From positions 496,001-560,000 of the forward strand of contig NZ_JAIEUJ010000002.1 in NCBI RefSeq assembly GCF_019802285.1: DNA of 64,000 bases, in the 5' to 3' direction. This DNA is from Novilysobacter antarcticus (GTDB taxonomy: Bacteria > Pseudomonadota > Gammaproteobacteria > Xanthomonadales > Xanthomonadaceae). This document shows positions 19,559-29,266 of the stretch, piece by piece (the first letter of the stretch is position 1; the number at the start of each line of letters is the position of its first letter). Below the pieces are notes generated by a model. That model was not told the origin of the DNA, ran no database searches, and saw nothing but the letters and a program-made list of their open reading frames with translations. The position numbers were made by a program, and so were the translations under genes.

Positions 19559-21919
19559 GTGCGCAATCGCTTCCCCCTCCTCCGTTTATCGATGTGCATC
19601 GCCTTGGCGCTCCCGGCTTTCTCCGCGCGGGCGTCGGAGGACTGGAGCCTGTGTCCGCTGGAAGACGCGGTGCCCGCGTTCGACGATGCCCCGCAACCCA
19701 CCGGGATGGACGGTGATCGCGTCGACCAGCCCACCGACATCTCCGGTGACGCGCTCAACGCCAGCGAGACCGACAACACCGTCTTTCAAGGCAACGTCGC
19801 GCTGCGCCGCGGTGACCAGTTCCTGGGGACGGACAGGCTCAGCTACCGCAGCGATGACGGCACCTATGTGGCCGACGGCAGCGTCCGCTACCAGGATTCG
19901 GGCATGCGCATCGTCGCCGAACGCGCCCATGGCGACCAGGATGCCGACACGCACACCATCGAAGACCTGCGCTACCAGTTGATCGAGCAGCGCGGCAATG
20001 GCGGCGCGGAACGCATCGATATCCAGGGTGACAATGGCTCGCTGGTGGGCTCGACCTACTCCACCTGCCCGCCTTCGCAGCGCAGCTGGGAATTGCAGGC
20101 CAAGCGGATCGACTTCGATACCGAGGAAGGTACCGGCGTCGCACGCAATGCGGTGGTCCGGGTCGGCCGGGTGCCGATCCTCTATGTGCCGTGGCTGATG
20201 TTCCCGATCGATGACCGCCGCCGGACCGGGCTCCTCTACCCGGCGGTGAAGCTGTCGGGACGCAACGGCTTCGATTGGCGCCAGCCGATCTACCTGAACC
20301 TCGCACCGAACTACGACGCCACCCTCAACCCACGCTGGATGAGCAAGCGCGGCGTCCAGCTGGGCGGCGAATTCCGCTGGCTGTACAAGGGGGGCAGCGG
20401 CGAATTGTCGGGCGATTGGATGCCCAAGGATCGCCTGCCGGAAAACCAGCCGTATCGTTACCTGCAGGACTCATTCGGAAATCCGATTCCTGGCGCCACC
20501 CTGCCCGTAGATAATCGAGGCCAGTTCCAATTTCACGGACAACACAGCCTTGGCGGCGGCTGGCGCGCCCAGGCCAACCTCGGTTGGGTCAGCGACACCC
20601 ATTATCTCGAAGACTTCAGCAATACCCTTTACGGTCTGTCCACTTGGCAGATCGTCAGTACCTTGGGGATCTACGGCATCGGTCGACACTGGGATGCCGG
20701 TCTGATGGCGGATAACGCGCAGCTGGCCGACTACACCCTAAGCGAGGCCAACTTGACGTACGACCGCCTTCCGCGAGCTTTCCTCAATTGGTCTCAGCCC
20801 GTTGGAAACTGGTTCGAAGTAGGCATTAACGCCGAGGCCGTGCGCTTTCGTCACAAGGTCAGGGATGAAGGCAGTCGAATCGACCTGAAACCCTATGTGA
20901 GCATGCCGCTGGAGGGTTCCAGCTGGTATGCAACGCCGAAGATCGCGTGGCGCCACACCACCTACGACCTCGACGACGCGTTGGCTGCAGCCAACGGCGG
21001 CGACGCAACTCCGAGCCGCAGCCTGCCGATCGCCTCGCTCGACGCCGGTATGTTCTTCGACCGCAAGGTCAGCTTTGGCAGGGATACCTACACGCAGACG
21101 CTGGAACCGCGGATCTACTACCTCAACGTGCCCTATCGCGACCAGAACGGCCTGCCGCGATTTGACACCAACCCGATGACGTTCAGCTGGGGCCAGTTGT
21201 TCCGCGACAACCGCTACACCGGGCCGGACCGGCAGATCGACGCCAACCAGTTGACCACCGCGATCACCACCCGTTTCATCAACGATGCCAATGGCCGCGA
21301 GCGCCTCTCTGCCAGCCTCGGCCAGATCCAGTATTTCGACGACAGCCGCGTGGTCGTGCCCGGCGAGACCGCGGTCGAGCAAGGCAAGTCGGCTTGGGTG
21401 GCTGATGTGGGGATCTCACCCACCAAGCGCTGGAGCATCAACATGGCGTACCAGTGGGATCCCAAGTACCGCCGCCAGGATCTCGCCAGTATCCGCACGC
21501 GCTACCTGATCGGCGACAAGGGCGTGGTCAACCTGGGCTACCGCTACCGCCGCGACCTCACCGAGCAGGCGGATTTCTCGTTCCTGTACCCGATCAACCA
21601 GAACTGGAGCGTGGTCGGCCGCTACTACTACGCGATCGACGACCGCAAACTGCTGGAATCCATCGCCGGCGTGCAGTGGGAAAGCTGCTGCATGGCGGTG
21701 CGCTTCATTGCCCGCCGCTACGTGCGCGAGCGCAATGGCGCCCTGGACGACTCGTTGCGGGTGGAGTTCGAACTCAAGGGCCTGGGCTCGGCGGGCCAGA
21801 AAACGGAGTCGATTTTGAGCCGTGCTATCCTCGGCTACGATCGTGATGATCTCTATCTTGTGCCGCCTTCCTCTCTGGAAGACGACGATTTCGACCACTC
21901 CCTCGATCAAATTCCATGA
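19559..21919 (+). CDS. lptD: LPS-assembly outer membrane protein LptD
   Basis: About 786 residues. A signal peptide (residues 1-23, ending near F-S-A-R-A-S) precedes the periplasmic OstA-type beta-jellyroll (about 50-180, with G-x-V-x-L-R-R-G-D-Q and the later paired E-D-L-R-Y segment), then the C-terminal beta-barrel. The Cys pair W-E-S-C-C in the barrel and the Cys residues in S-L-C-P and S-T-C-P-P match the disulfide cysteines required in E. coli LptD. It inserts LPS into the outer leaflet with LptE. I prefer GTG at 19559, which starts directly with a signal peptide; ATG at 19424 would add 45 unlike residues and overlap the HDAC gene. It overlaps surA by four bases. Confidence 0.93.
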   Translation: MRNRFPLLRLSMCIALALPAFSARASEDWSLCPLEDAVPAFDDAPQPTGMDGDRVDQPTDISGDALNASETDNTVFQGNVALRRGDQFLGTDRLSYRSDDGTYVADGSVRYQDSGMRIVAERAHGDQDADTHTIEDLRYQLIEQRGNGGAERIDIQGDNGSLVGSTYSTCPPSQRSWELQAKRIDFDTEEGTGVARNAVVRVGRVPILYVPWLMFPIDDRRRTGLLYPAVKLSGRNGFDWRQPIYLNLAPNYDATLNPRWMSKRGVQLGGEFRWLYKGGSGELSGDWMPKDRLPENQPYRYLQDSFGNPIPGATLPVDNRGQFQFHGQHSLGGGWRAQANLGWVSDTHYLEDFSNTLYGLSTWQIVSTLGIYGIGRHWDAGLMADNAQLADYTLSEANLTYDRLPRAFLNWSQPVGNWFEVGINAEAVRFRHKVRDEGSRIDLKPYVSMPLEGSSWYATPKIAWRHTTYDLDDALAAANGGDATPSRSLPIASLDAGMFFDRKVSFGRDTYTQTLEPRIYYLNVPYRDQNGLPRFDTNPMTFSWGQLFRDNRYTGPDRQIDANQLTTAITTRFINDANGRERLSASLGQIQYFDDSRVVVPGETAVEQGKSAWVADVGISPTKRWSINMAYQWDPKYRRQDLASIRTRYLIGDKGVVNLGYRYRRDLTEQADFSFLYPINQNWSVVGRYYYAIDDRKLLESIAGVQWESCCMAVRFIARRYVRERNGALDDSLRVEFELKGLGSAGQKTESILSRAILGYDRDDLYLVPPSSLEDDDFDHSLDQIP

Positions 21920-23262
21920 AGAAATTACTCGCGTCTTTCCTTGCCGGCGCGCTCCTGCTTGCGCCCGCGTTTGCGCAGGTTGCTCCCATCGACGGCATCG
22001 CGGTGGTGGTTGACGAGGACGTCATACTGCAAAGCGAGCTGGACCGGGCCGTGGCCAACATCCGCGCCCAGTACGCCGGGCGCACCGAGCAGCTGCCGCC
22101 GCCGGAAGTGCTGGAGCGTCAGGTGGCCGAGCGGCTCGTGCTGCTGAAGCTGCAGATCGCCCGTGCAAACAGCACCGGGGTGAAAGTCACCAGCCAGGAA
22201 GTCGACCAGACCATCAACGCCATTGCGGCGCAGAACCAGGTGAATGTCGATCAGCTCGCTGCGCAACTCGCGCGCGACGGGACCTCCTTACCGCAGTTCC
22301 GTGACTCCATCCGCGACGAGCTGCTGGTGCAGCGCCTGCGCCAGCGTCTGGCCCAGTCGCAGATTTCGGTCAGCGATGCCGAAGTGGATGCCGCGCTGGC
22401 GGCCCAGCAGGGCTCGGGCATGCAGTACCACCTCGCCCACATCCTGGTGGCCGTGCCCGAGGGCGCCACCCCGGAGCAGATCGCGACGGCCCAGTCCAAG
22501 ATCGAAGGCGTGCAGGGGTTGATCCGGCGCGGCGAGATGGACTTCGCGGCTGCCGCGGTGCGTTACTCGGACAGTCCCAACGCCCTGGAAGGCGGCGATC
22601 TGGGCTGGCGCAGCAGCGACGAGATCCCATCCGCGTTCGCCGACCTGGTGCGCAATATGAGTCCGGGCCAGGTCACCGAGCCGATCCGCGGTCCGAGCGG
22701 TTTCCAGATGCTGCAGGTGGTTGAGAGCCGCGATGCGTCGCAGGCCGCTCCGACCCTGGTCACCCAGTACCAGGCCAGCCACATCCTGATCCGCGTCGAC
22801 GAGAACACCGGCGCGGCGGAGGCGAAAGCCAAGGCCGACACCCTGCATGCCCGTCTGGTGGGCGGTGCGGATTTTGCCGCGCTCGCCCGCGAAGAGTCGC
22901 AGGACCCCAGCTCTCAGGCCCGCGGCGGTGATCTGGGCTGGTTTGCCCGCGACCAGTTCGGCCCCGACTTCGGCGCCGAAGTGGCCAAGCTCGACGACGG
23001 CGCCATCTCCGCTCCGTTCCGCACCCAGGCGGGTTGGCACATCGTCAAGCGCGCCGGGTCGCGCCAGAGCGACGTCGGCGACACGTCCCAGCGTGACCAG
23101 GTCCGCGAGACGATCGGCCGGCGCAAGCTGGAAGACGAATGGAACCGGTTCCTGCGCGAAATGCGCGGCGAGGCCTTCGTGGACTTCCGCAACGTCGCCG
23201 GTCCGGGCGATGCGGACGGCGACACCGGCGAAACCGTCCCGACCGACGCCAGCGGCAGCTGA
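21916..23262 (+). CDS. surA: Periplasmic chaperone / peptidyl-prolyl isomerase SurA
   Basis: A 448-residue periplasmic protein. A signal peptide (1-20, ending A-F-A-Q) is followed by the SurA N-terminal chaperone region (25-165) and two parvulin PPIase domains: one starting Y-H-L-A-H-I-L-V near 174 and one starting A-S-H-I-L-I-R near 290. It escorts outer-membrane proteins to the BAM complex. The ATG overlaps the lptD stop (ATGA), the same pairing as in E. coli and suited to joint outer-membrane biogenesis. An acidic tail follows the second PPIase domain. Confidence 0.95.
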   Translation: MKKLLASFLAGALLLAPAFAQVAPIDGIAVVVDEDVILQSELDRAVANIRAQYAGRTEQLPPPEVLERQVAERLVLLKLQIARANSTGVKVTSQEVDQTINAIAAQNQVNVDQLAAQLARDGTSLPQFRDSIRDELLVQRLRQRLAQSQISVSDAEVDAALAAQQGSGMQYHLAHILVAVPEGATPEQIATAQSKIEGVQGLIRRGEMDFAAAAVRYSDSPNALEGGDLGWRSSDEIPSAFADLVRNMSPGQVTEPIRGPSGFQMLQVVESRDASQAAPTLVTQYQASHILIRVDENTGAAEAKAKADTLHARLVGGADFAALAREESQDPSSQARGGDLGWFARDQFGPDFGAEVAKLDDGAISAPFRTQAGWHIVKRAGSRQSDVGDTSQRDQVRETIGRRKLEDEWNRFLREMRGEAFVDFRNVAGPGDADGDTGETVPTDASGS

Positions 23263-24249
23263 TTGAACCGGCTCCGGCTCGCGCTGGTTCCGGGCGAACC
23301 GGCCGGCGTCGGTCCGGAGCTTTGCGTGCGGCTGGTGCAATCAGCACGCGACCACCGTCTGACCGCCTTCGGCGATCCCGAAGCGCTGCAGGATGCGGCC
23401 CGCGTGCTCGATCTTCCGTTGCACCTCGTCGCCCCTGATGACGACCACGGCCGCGCCGGCGAGCTCGCCGTGCATGCCATTCCCAATGCGGTCCGCGTCG
23501 CCTTCGGCCAGCCCGATCGCGCCAATGCGCCGGCGGTCATCGACGCGCTGGAGACCGCCGCGCAGGGCTGTCTGCGAGGCGATTTCCAAGGTCTGGTGAC
23601 TGGCCCGGTGCACAAGGCGGTGATCAACCAGGGCGGTATTCCCTATACGGGCACTACCGAGCTGCTGGCCAAGCAGGCGCGATGCAGCGTGGTGATGATG
23701 CTGGCCAATGAGACGATGCGGGTCGCGCTGGCCACCACCCACCTGCCGCTGCGCGAGGTTCCGGACGCGATAACGCCAGCCTCGCTGGTCGCGACCTTGC
23801 GCACGGTGCATGCGGCACTGCGAACCGACTTCGGCATCCAACACCCGCGCATCGCCGTGCTGGGCCTGAATCCACATGCCGGTGAAGCAGGTCATCTTGG
23901 TCTCGAGGAAATCGAGGTCATCGAACCGGTGCTCGCCGGACTGCGCAGCGAGGGCATGACGCTGGAAGGCCCCCTGCCGGCGGACACCGCGTTCCTGCCC
24001 GCCCGGCTCCAGGGCTTCGACGCACTGCTGGCGATGTACCACGACCAGGGTTTGCCGGTATTGAAGTTCAGCGGCTTCGAGCAGGCGGTCAATATCACCC
24101 TGGGGCTGCCGTACCCGCGCGTGGCCGTCGACCACGGCACCGCCCTGGACCTGGCGGGCAAAGGCACCGCGGACCCGTCCAGCCTGATCGCCGCGATGGC
24201 CACCTGTGCACGCATGGCGCGCGCCCGCAGCGCCATAATGGCGCGATGA
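23263..24249 (+). CDS. pdxA: 4-hydroxythreonine-4-phosphate dehydrogenase
   Basis: A 328-residue enzyme of pyridoxal phosphate synthesis (E. coli 329). It starts with TTG immediately after the surA stop, and the first residues L-V-P-G-E-P-A-G-V-G-P-E are the family beginning, so the rare start is well supported. Metal-binding His residues sit in the T-T-H-L-P, N-P-H-A-G-E and Y-H-D-Q-G motifs. It oxidises 4-phosphohydroxy-L-threonine with NAD. It overlaps rsmA by four bases. Confidence 0.95.
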   Translation: MNRLRLALVPGEPAGVGPELCVRLVQSARDHRLTAFGDPEALQDAARVLDLPLHLVAPDDDHGRAGELAVHAIPNAVRVAFGQPDRANAPAVIDALETAAQGCLRGDFQGLVTGPVHKAVINQGGIPYTGTTELLAKQARCSVVMMLANETMRVALATTHLPLREVPDAITPASLVATLRTVHAALRTDFGIQHPRIAVLGLNPHAGEAGHLGLEEIEVIEPVLAGLRSEGMTLEGPLPADTAFLPARLQGFDALLAMYHDQGLPVLKFSGFEQAVNITLGLPYPRVAVDHGTALDLAGKGTADPSSLIAAMATCARMARARSAIMAR

Positions 24250-25118
24250 GTTCCCACAAAAGTACTGCCCGCCCGTTGGGCTCTGCCTTCTCGATTCCGG
24301 CCAAGAAGCACCTCGGCCAGAACTTCCTCCACGACCGCTCGGTCATCGACAAGATCGTGCAGGCGGTAAACCCCAAACCGGGCGACCGCCTGGTCGAAAT
24401 CGGACCGGGCCAGGGCGCTCTGACTTTTCCGCTGCTTGACCGCCACGGCCAGCTGACCGTCATCGAGTTCGATCGCGACCTGGTCGGCCCGCTGACGGAG
24501 ATGGCCAGGCAGCACGGTCGACTCGATGTCATCCATCGCGACGTGCTTCAGGTCGACTTCACCGCGTTGGCGGCCAGCGGCGCGTCCAGCGGCAATCCTG
24601 ACGCCCCAGCCACGAGCGTGGACGCTCGGATCCGCCTGGTCGGCAACCTGCCCTACAACCTGTCCTCACCCATCCTGTTCCACGCGCTGGACCATGCAGC
24701 CGCGATCCGTGACATGGTCTTCATGCTGCAAAAGGAAGTGGTTGACCGAATGGCCGCCGGGCCTGGAAGCAAGGTCTACGGCCGGCTCAGCGTGATGTTG
24801 CAGGCCTATTGCACGGTCAGCCCGCTGTTCGTGGTGCCGCCGGGGGCCTTCCATCCCGTACCCAAGGTGGACTCGGCCGTGGTGCGCCTGGTGCCCCGGC
24901 CTGCCACGGAAGTCGCGGTGGTCGATCGCGCGCTGTTCGCCAACGTGGTGCGTGACGCCTTCGGTCAGCGCCGCAAGACCCTGCGCAACGCGCTGTCTCG
25001 CATCTGCGACCCGGCGGCGATGGAGTCGGCGGGCATCTCCCCGCAGGCACGCGCCGAGCAGATTCCGGTGGCGGATTTCGTCCGCCTGGCCAACTCGCTG
25101 GCCGATCCTGCCGGCTGA
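24246..25118 (+). CDS. rsmA: 16S rRNA dimethyladenosine transferase
   Basis: A 290-residue KsgA/RsmA methyltransferase that dimethylates A1518 and A1519 of 16S rRNA during small-subunit maturation. SAM motif I is E-I-G-P-G-Q-G-A-L-T (near 47), preceded by the family start K-K-H-L-G-Q-N-F-L; the catalytic N-L-P-Y-N is near residue 137. A short insert of about 12 residues (A-A-S-G-A-S-S-G-N-P-D-A) lies between motif III and N-L-P-Y. The ATG overlaps the pdxA stop. Confidence 0.96.
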   Translation: MSSHKSTARPLGSAFSIPAKKHLGQNFLHDRSVIDKIVQAVNPKPGDRLVEIGPGQGALTFPLLDRHGQLTVIEFDRDLVGPLTEMARQHGRLDVIHRDVLQVDFTALAASGASSGNPDAPATSVDARIRLVGNLPYNLSSPILFHALDHAAAIRDMVFMLQKEVVDRMAAGPGSKVYGRLSVMLQAYCTVSPLFVVPPGAFHPVPKVDSAVVRLVPRPATEVAVVDRALFANVVRDAFGQRRKTLRNALSRICDPAAMESAGISPQARAEQIPVADFVRLANSLADPAG

Positions 25119-25181
25119 ACCTGGCGGTGAACGCGCCGCATCCGCTCCCTTAAGCCGCGGCCAGCCTCTACACTGTCAGAC

Positions 25182-25565
25182 ATGAAACACCGTACCGGCC
25201 CCGCCTTCACCATCGATGTGACCACGCGCTACCTGGATGAGCAGTCCGAGCCTGCGAACGGCCATTTCCTGTTCGCCTATACGATCCGGATCGGCAACGC
25301 CGGTGATGAATCGGCCCAGCTCGTCTCGCGCCGCTGGATAATCACCGACGCCAACGGAAAGGTCGATCGGGTCGAAGGCGAAGGCGTGGTGGGTGAACAG
25401 CCGTGGCTGCACCCCGGCGAGGGCTTCGAGTACACCTCCGGGGCGATGCTGGACACCGACCTGGGCACGATGGAAGGCAGCTACACGATGGTCACCGAAG
25501 ATGGCACCCGCTTCGAAGTGCCGATCCCCCCGTTTACCCTGACCGTGCCGCGCACCCTTCACTGA
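25182..25565 (+). CDS. apaG: ApaG protein (Co2+/Mg2+ efflux-associated)
   Basis: A 127-residue protein of the standard ApaG length, a small beta-sandwich. The family core is present: Y-T-I-R-I-G-N, V-S-R-R-W-I-I-T-D and V-V-G-E-Q-P-W-L, then F-E-Y-T-S-G. The function is unclear; mutants in other bacteria affect cobalt resistance and Mg efflux. It sits in its conserved place between rsmA and apaH, 13 bases before apaH. Confidence 0.94.
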   Translation: MKHRTGPAFTIDVTTRYLDEQSEPANGHFLFAYTIRIGNAGDESAQLVSRRWIITDANGKVDRVEGEGVVGEQPWLHPGEGFEYTSGAMLDTDLGTMEGSYTMVTEDGTRFEVPIPPFTLTVPRTLH

Positions 25566-25578
25566 TGGCGGTTCCGGA

Positions 25579-26466
25579 ATGAGTGTTTGGGCAATTGGCG
25601 ACCTGCAGGGCTGTTACGATGAACTGCAGCGCCTGCTCGAGCGCATCGCCTTCGATCCGGCCAGCGATCGCCTGTGGTTCTGCGGCGACCTGGTGAATCG
25701 CGGCGGGAAATCGCTGGAAACGCTGCGCCTGGTCCATTCCCTGCGCGCCAACTCCAGCGTCGTGCTGGGTAACCACGACCTGTCCCTGCTCGCAATCGGC
25801 GAACGCCGCGAAGAAGACCAGCGCAAAGTCAACGCCGACCTGCAGCGGGTGGTGTTCGCGCCCGATCGCGACGAGCTGCTGACGTGGTTGCGGATGCAGG
25901 AGATGGTCCACGTCGACCGCGAACTGGGCTGGATGATGGTCCACGCCGGTCTCGCACCGAAATGGACCACGCAACTGGCGGAAAAGCACGGCCGCGAGGT
26001 CGAGGCCGCCCTGCGTGGCGACCAGTACAGGCAGCTGCTCAGGCACATGTACGGCGACGGTCCGGGGTGGAACCCGCGCTTGGGCGGCATCGACCGCCAC
26101 CGCGCGATCATCAACCTGCTCACCCGCATGCGCTACTGCTCACCCAAGGGCAGGATCGCCTACGAGGAGAAGGGCGTGCCCGGTACTCAGCCGCCCGGCT
26201 TGTACCCCTGGTATGAGGTTCCCGGCCGCGTCGAGCGCGACCTCAAGATCGTCTGCGGGCACTGGTCGGCGCTGGACCTGTTCATCGGCCATGGCGTCCA
26301 TGCGATCGACACCGGCGCCGTCTGGGGCGGCAAGCTGACCGCCCTGCAGCTGGACACCGAGGAGTTGCGGGTCGTGCAGGTGGCCGGACGCGACAAGCCC
26401 GCGCCGCCGCCCCGGCCCCGTCATCGCTCACGTCCGAGCCGGCCGGCGCAGGCAGCGCAGAAGTAA
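25579..26466 (+). CDS. apaH: Diadenosine tetraphosphatase (symmetrical)
   Basis: A 295-residue metallophosphoesterase (E. coli ApaH 280). Metal-binding motifs G-D-L-Q-G-C (7-12), G-D-L-V-N-R-G (near 36), G-N-H-D (near 63) and V-H-A-G-L (near 122) are all present. It cleaves Ap4A and decaps Np4-capped RNA. A basic, Pro-rich tail of about 20 residues ends the protein. It is the last gene of the lptD operon and converges with folA; the 50 bases between hold no strong terminator that I can see. Confidence 0.94.
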   Translation: MSVWAIGDLQGCYDELQRLLERIAFDPASDRLWFCGDLVNRGGKSLETLRLVHSLRANSSVVLGNHDLSLLAIGERREEDQRKVNADLQRVVFAPDRDELLTWLRMQEMVHVDRELGWMMVHAGLAPKWTTQLAEKHGREVEAALRGDQYRQLLRHMYGDGPGWNPRLGGIDRHRAIINLLTRMRYCSPKGRIAYEEKGVPGTQPPGLYPWYEVPGRVERDLKIVCGHWSALDLFIGHGVHAIDTGAVWGGKLTALQLDTEELRVVQVAGRDKPAPPPRPRHRSRPSRPAQAAQK

Positions 26467-26517
26467 GCCGGGCGGCGATCGCACGTCCCCGCTTCGGTCC
26501 GCCGCGATATCTTCGTG

Positions 26518-27021
26518 TCAGCGCTTGCGGTCGTATTCGACGAATTCAAACCCGAACCGGTGACGCTCATCGGCCGGATGAGACTCACGCGAGCAAATCG
26601 TCCAGTTGCTGGGGTCGAACTTCGGGAAGAACGCATCCGCGCCTTCCACTGCGGTGTCCACGTGGGTCAGCTGCAGGCGCGTCGCGATCGGCAGGCACAG
26701 GGCATAAACCTCGCCGCCGCCGATCACGCACAGCTGATCCGACTGGCCGCTTCGCGCGGCGGCGAGTGCCTCATCCACGCTGCCCACCGCCTCCATTTTC
26801 TGGAACGGCACCCGGCCGCTGCGGGTCAATACCAGGTTGCGCCGCCCCGGCAGCGCCCTGCCCAGGGACTCGGCGGTTTTACGGCCCATCAACAGGGTTT
26901 TGCCGAGCGTCAGCGCCTTGAAACGTTTCAGATCGTCCGGCAGTCGCCACGGCAGATCATTGTCGCGCCCGATCGCGCCGTTGCGGTCCAGCGCGGTGAT
27001 CAGCACCACCGTCGGATTCAC
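26518..27021 (-). CDS. folA: Dihydrofolate reductase
   Basis: A 167-residue DHFR. Typical features are [16 protein letters not shown] near residues 16-31 with the catalytic Asp in the P-D-D-L helix, M-G-R-K-T for NADPH binding, and I-G-G-G-E-V-Y near 100. It regenerates tetrahydrofolate, which thymidylate synthase uses up; thyA lies directly upstream and overlaps by four bases. Convergence with apaH at this point is also seen in E. coli. Confidence 0.96.
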   Translation of the reverse strand: MNPTVVLITALDRNGAIGRDNDLPWRLPDDLKRFKALTLGKTLLMGRKTAESLGRALPGRRNLVLTRSGRVPFQKMEAVGSVDEALAAARSGQSDQLCVIGGGEVYALCLPIATRLQLTHVDTAVEGADAFFPKFDPSNWTICSRESHPADERHRFGFEFVEYDRKR

Positions 27022-27812
27022 ACCGCCACCGGCGCCTTGATGGCGGGCAGCGGATCGTAGTCCTCGATGGTGATGTCATCGATGGTGAAGTCGAATATGC
27101 CGGCGACCGTGGGGTTGAGCGTCAGCCGCGGCAGCGCGCGCGGCTCACGCGACAGTTGTTCGCGCGCCTGCTGGAAATGGTTGGAGTAGAGGTGCGCATC
27201 GCCGAGGGTGTAGACGAAGTCGCCAACTTCCAGCCCGCACACCTGCGCGACCATGTGGGTCAGCAGCGCGTAGCTGGCGATGTTGAAGGGCACGCCCAGG
27301 AAGATGTCGCCGCTGCGCTGGTAGAGCTGGCAGCTGAGCCGACCGTTGACCACGTAGAACTGAAACAGCGTGTGGCAGGGCATCAACGCCATCTGCGGCA
27401 ACTCGGCGACGTTCCACGCCGACACGATCAGGCGCCGCGAATCCGGATTGCGCTGGATTTCATCGATCACCCACTGGATCTGGTCGACCTCGACGCCATC
27501 GGCTCCCGCCCAGCGCCGCCATTGCTTGCCGTACACGGGCCCGAGCTCACCGGCCTCATCGGCCCACTCGTCCCAGATGCGGACCCGGTTCTCGCGCAGG
27601 TAGGCGATATTGGTATCGCCCTGCAGGAACCACAGAAGCTCATGGATGATCGAGCGCAGGTGCAGTTTCTTGGTCGTGACCAGCGGAAACCCGCGGGCAA
27701 GATCAAAGCGCATCTGCCAGCCGAAGACGCTGCGAGTGCCGGTACCCGTGCGGTCGGACTTTTCATCGCCGTGCTCGAGCACATGCCGCATCAAATCCAG
27801 GTACTGACGCAT
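27018..27812 (-). CDS. thyA: Thymidylate synthase
   Basis: A 264-residue protein, exactly the length of E. coli ThyA. The catalytic cysteine is in M-P-C-H-T-L-F-Q-F, and the folate/dUMP-binding segments [10 protein letters not shown] and the C-terminal P-A-I-K-A-P-V-A-V are present. It makes dTMP from dUMP with methylenetetrahydrofolate. The gene starts one base after the lgt stop and its stop overlaps the folA start, so lgt-thyA-folA is one operon. Confidence 0.97.
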   Translation of the reverse strand: MRQYLDLMRHVLEHGDEKSDRTGTGTRSVFGWQMRFDLARGFPLVTTKKLHLRSIIHELLWFLQGDTNIAYLRENRVRIWDEWADEAGELGPVYGKQWRRWAGADGVEVDQIQWVIDEIQRNPDSRRLIVSAWNVAELPQMALMPCHTLFQFYVVNGRLSCQLYQRSGDIFLGVPFNIASYALLTHMVAQVCGLEVGDFVYTLGDAHLYSNHFQQAREQLSREPRALPRLTLNPTVAGIFDFTIDDITIEDYDPLPAIKAPVAV

Positions 27813-27813
27813 C

Positions 27814-28683
27814 TCAGGCTCCCGAGGCGGCCGGCTGGACCGTTGGCGAACGCCGGGAGAGCCAAAGGCCGAACAGGCCCAGCACGATCAGCGGCAGACT
27901 CAGTACCTGGCCCATCGTCAGCCAGCCAAACGCCAGGTAGCCCAGTTGCACGTCCGGCACGCGCACGAACTCGACCAGAAAGCGGAAGCTGCCGTACAGG
28001 AGCAGAAACAGCCCGGATACCGCGTAGCGCGGCCGCGGCTTGCGCGAGAACCACCACACCAGACAGAACGTGACCAGCCCCTCGAGGAGCGCCTGATAGA
28101 GCTGGGACGGGTGCCTGGCGAACCGGTCCAGTGCCCCGCTGGCGAATTGCGCTTGCAACTGCTCTGCGCTCCAGCCGGCGAATTCCGGCGCGCGCGGAAA
28201 CACCACGCCACAGTCCGCGCCGGTGGGCTTGCCCCACAACTCGCCGCCGATGTAATTGCCCAGCCGGCCCAGGCCCAAGCCGGCCGGCACCAGCGGCACG
28301 ACAAAGTCGGCCACATCGAAGAAATGCTGGTTCTGCTTGCGCGACCACCAGAGCCCCGCGGCCGCGACGCCGAGCAGACCGCCGTGGAAACTCATGCCGC
28401 CTTCCCATATCCGCAGCAGCATCAGCGGATCCTTCACCAGATCGGCAAACCCGTAGAACAACACGTAGCCGATGCGACCGCCCAGGACGACGCCCAGCAT
28501 TCCGTAAAACAACAGGTCGCCAAACGCCTGCTCGGTCACTCCCGGCAGGCGTCCGGCGCGGATCCGCCGTACTCCCAGCCACCATGCAATGGCAAAGCCC
28601 AGCAGGTACATCACGCCATACCAGTGGATATGGAGCGGCCCCAGGCTGAGGGCAATCGGGTCGATTTGATGCAGGATGATCAT
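27814..28683 (-). CDS. lgt: Prolipoprotein diacylglyceryl transferase
   Basis: A 289-residue inner-membrane enzyme with about seven hydrophobic segments. Family signatures visible are [17 protein letters not shown], the [10 protein letters not shown] segment with the essential His, [13 protein letters not shown], and R-H-P-S-Q-L-Y-Q-A. It adds diacylglycerol to the lipobox cysteine of lipoproteins, such as the LemA and PBP1b-neighbour lipoproteins encoded in this window. It heads the lgt-thyA-folA run. Confidence 0.96.
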   Translation of the reverse strand: MIILHQIDPIALSLGPLHIHWYGVMYLLGFAIAWWLGVRRIRAGRLPGVTEQAFGDLLFYGMLGVVLGGRIGYVLFYGFADLVKDPLMLLRIWEGGMSFHGGLLGVAAAGLWWSRKQNQHFFDVADFVVPLVPAGLGLGRLGNYIGGELWGKPTGADCGVVFPRAPEFAGWSAEQLQAQFASGALDRFARHPSQLYQALLEGLVTFCLVWWFSRKPRPRYAVSGLFLLLYGSFRFLVEFVRVPDVQLGYLAFGWLTMGQVLSLPLIVLGLFGLWLSRRSPTVQPAASGA

Positions 28684-28746
28684 GTGGCACTGATGTCCGG
28701 TGGAAATGGGCTGTCGCCCGCCTATTGTCGCCGCTGGCAGCGGTAT

Positions 28747-29235
28747 TTACAGGCGATGGGGCTCATTGGGCAGCTCGTTTTCGCCGCGCTGCCCCGGAAT
28801 CGAGGGGAAGGCGCCAGCCATCAGGGTCGAAATTGCTTCGATTCCCCGGGTGATGGCGGCCTCCGGATCGCCCGCCTGCAGGTGCTGTTCAATCACCCGG
28901 CATGCTTCGCGCCACTGGGCGGGCTCAACCCTGCCGTCAAATCCGCGATCGGCAATCAGCTCGATGCGGTGCTCCGCCAGCAGCAAGTAGAGGAGCACGC
29001 CGTTATTGTTTTTTGTGTCCCACACACCCAACTGCGCGAACAGCTCGCGCGCGCGGTCACGCGCACTCGCGCCCGCAAGAACCGCACGCAAGCGCAGAGC
29101 CGGCTCGACCGCAAAGCACAGCTCACCACTGTGCCGCTGCTCGCCTGCCGCGATCGCCGCGGCAATGCGCTGCATGAGCGAGTCGGGAAACCAGCGCCGA
29201 CTGGAGGGTGGGAACAGGTGCCGTAACCAACGCAT
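28747..29235 (-). CDS. TPM-domain protein (YgcG/DUF470-like)
   Basis: A 162-residue protein with a TPM (TLP18.3/Psb32/MOLO) fold: I-A-A-A-I-A-A-G-E-Q-R-H-S-G-E-L near residue 25, V-W-D-T-K-N-N-N-G-V-L-L-Y near 75, and an I-A-D-R-G-F segment. No transmembrane segment is clear. The start M-R-W-L-R-H-L-F at 29235 is preferred; the frame extends to 29289 over the neighbouring TPM gene's stop. With the adjacent larger TPM protein and LemA it forms a conserved trio of unknown membrane-related function. Confidence 0.75.
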   Translation of the reverse strand: MRWLRHLFPPSSRRWFPDSLMQRIAAAIAAGEQRHSGELCFAVEPALRLRAVLAGASARDRARELFAQLGVWDTKNNNGVLLYLLLAEHRIELIADRGFDGRVEPAQWREACRVIEQHLQAGDPEAAITRGIEAISTLMAGAFPSIPGQRGENELPNEPHRL

Positions 29236-29266
29236 CAGCCAAGCCCTGTGTTCTGGAATGAATGCA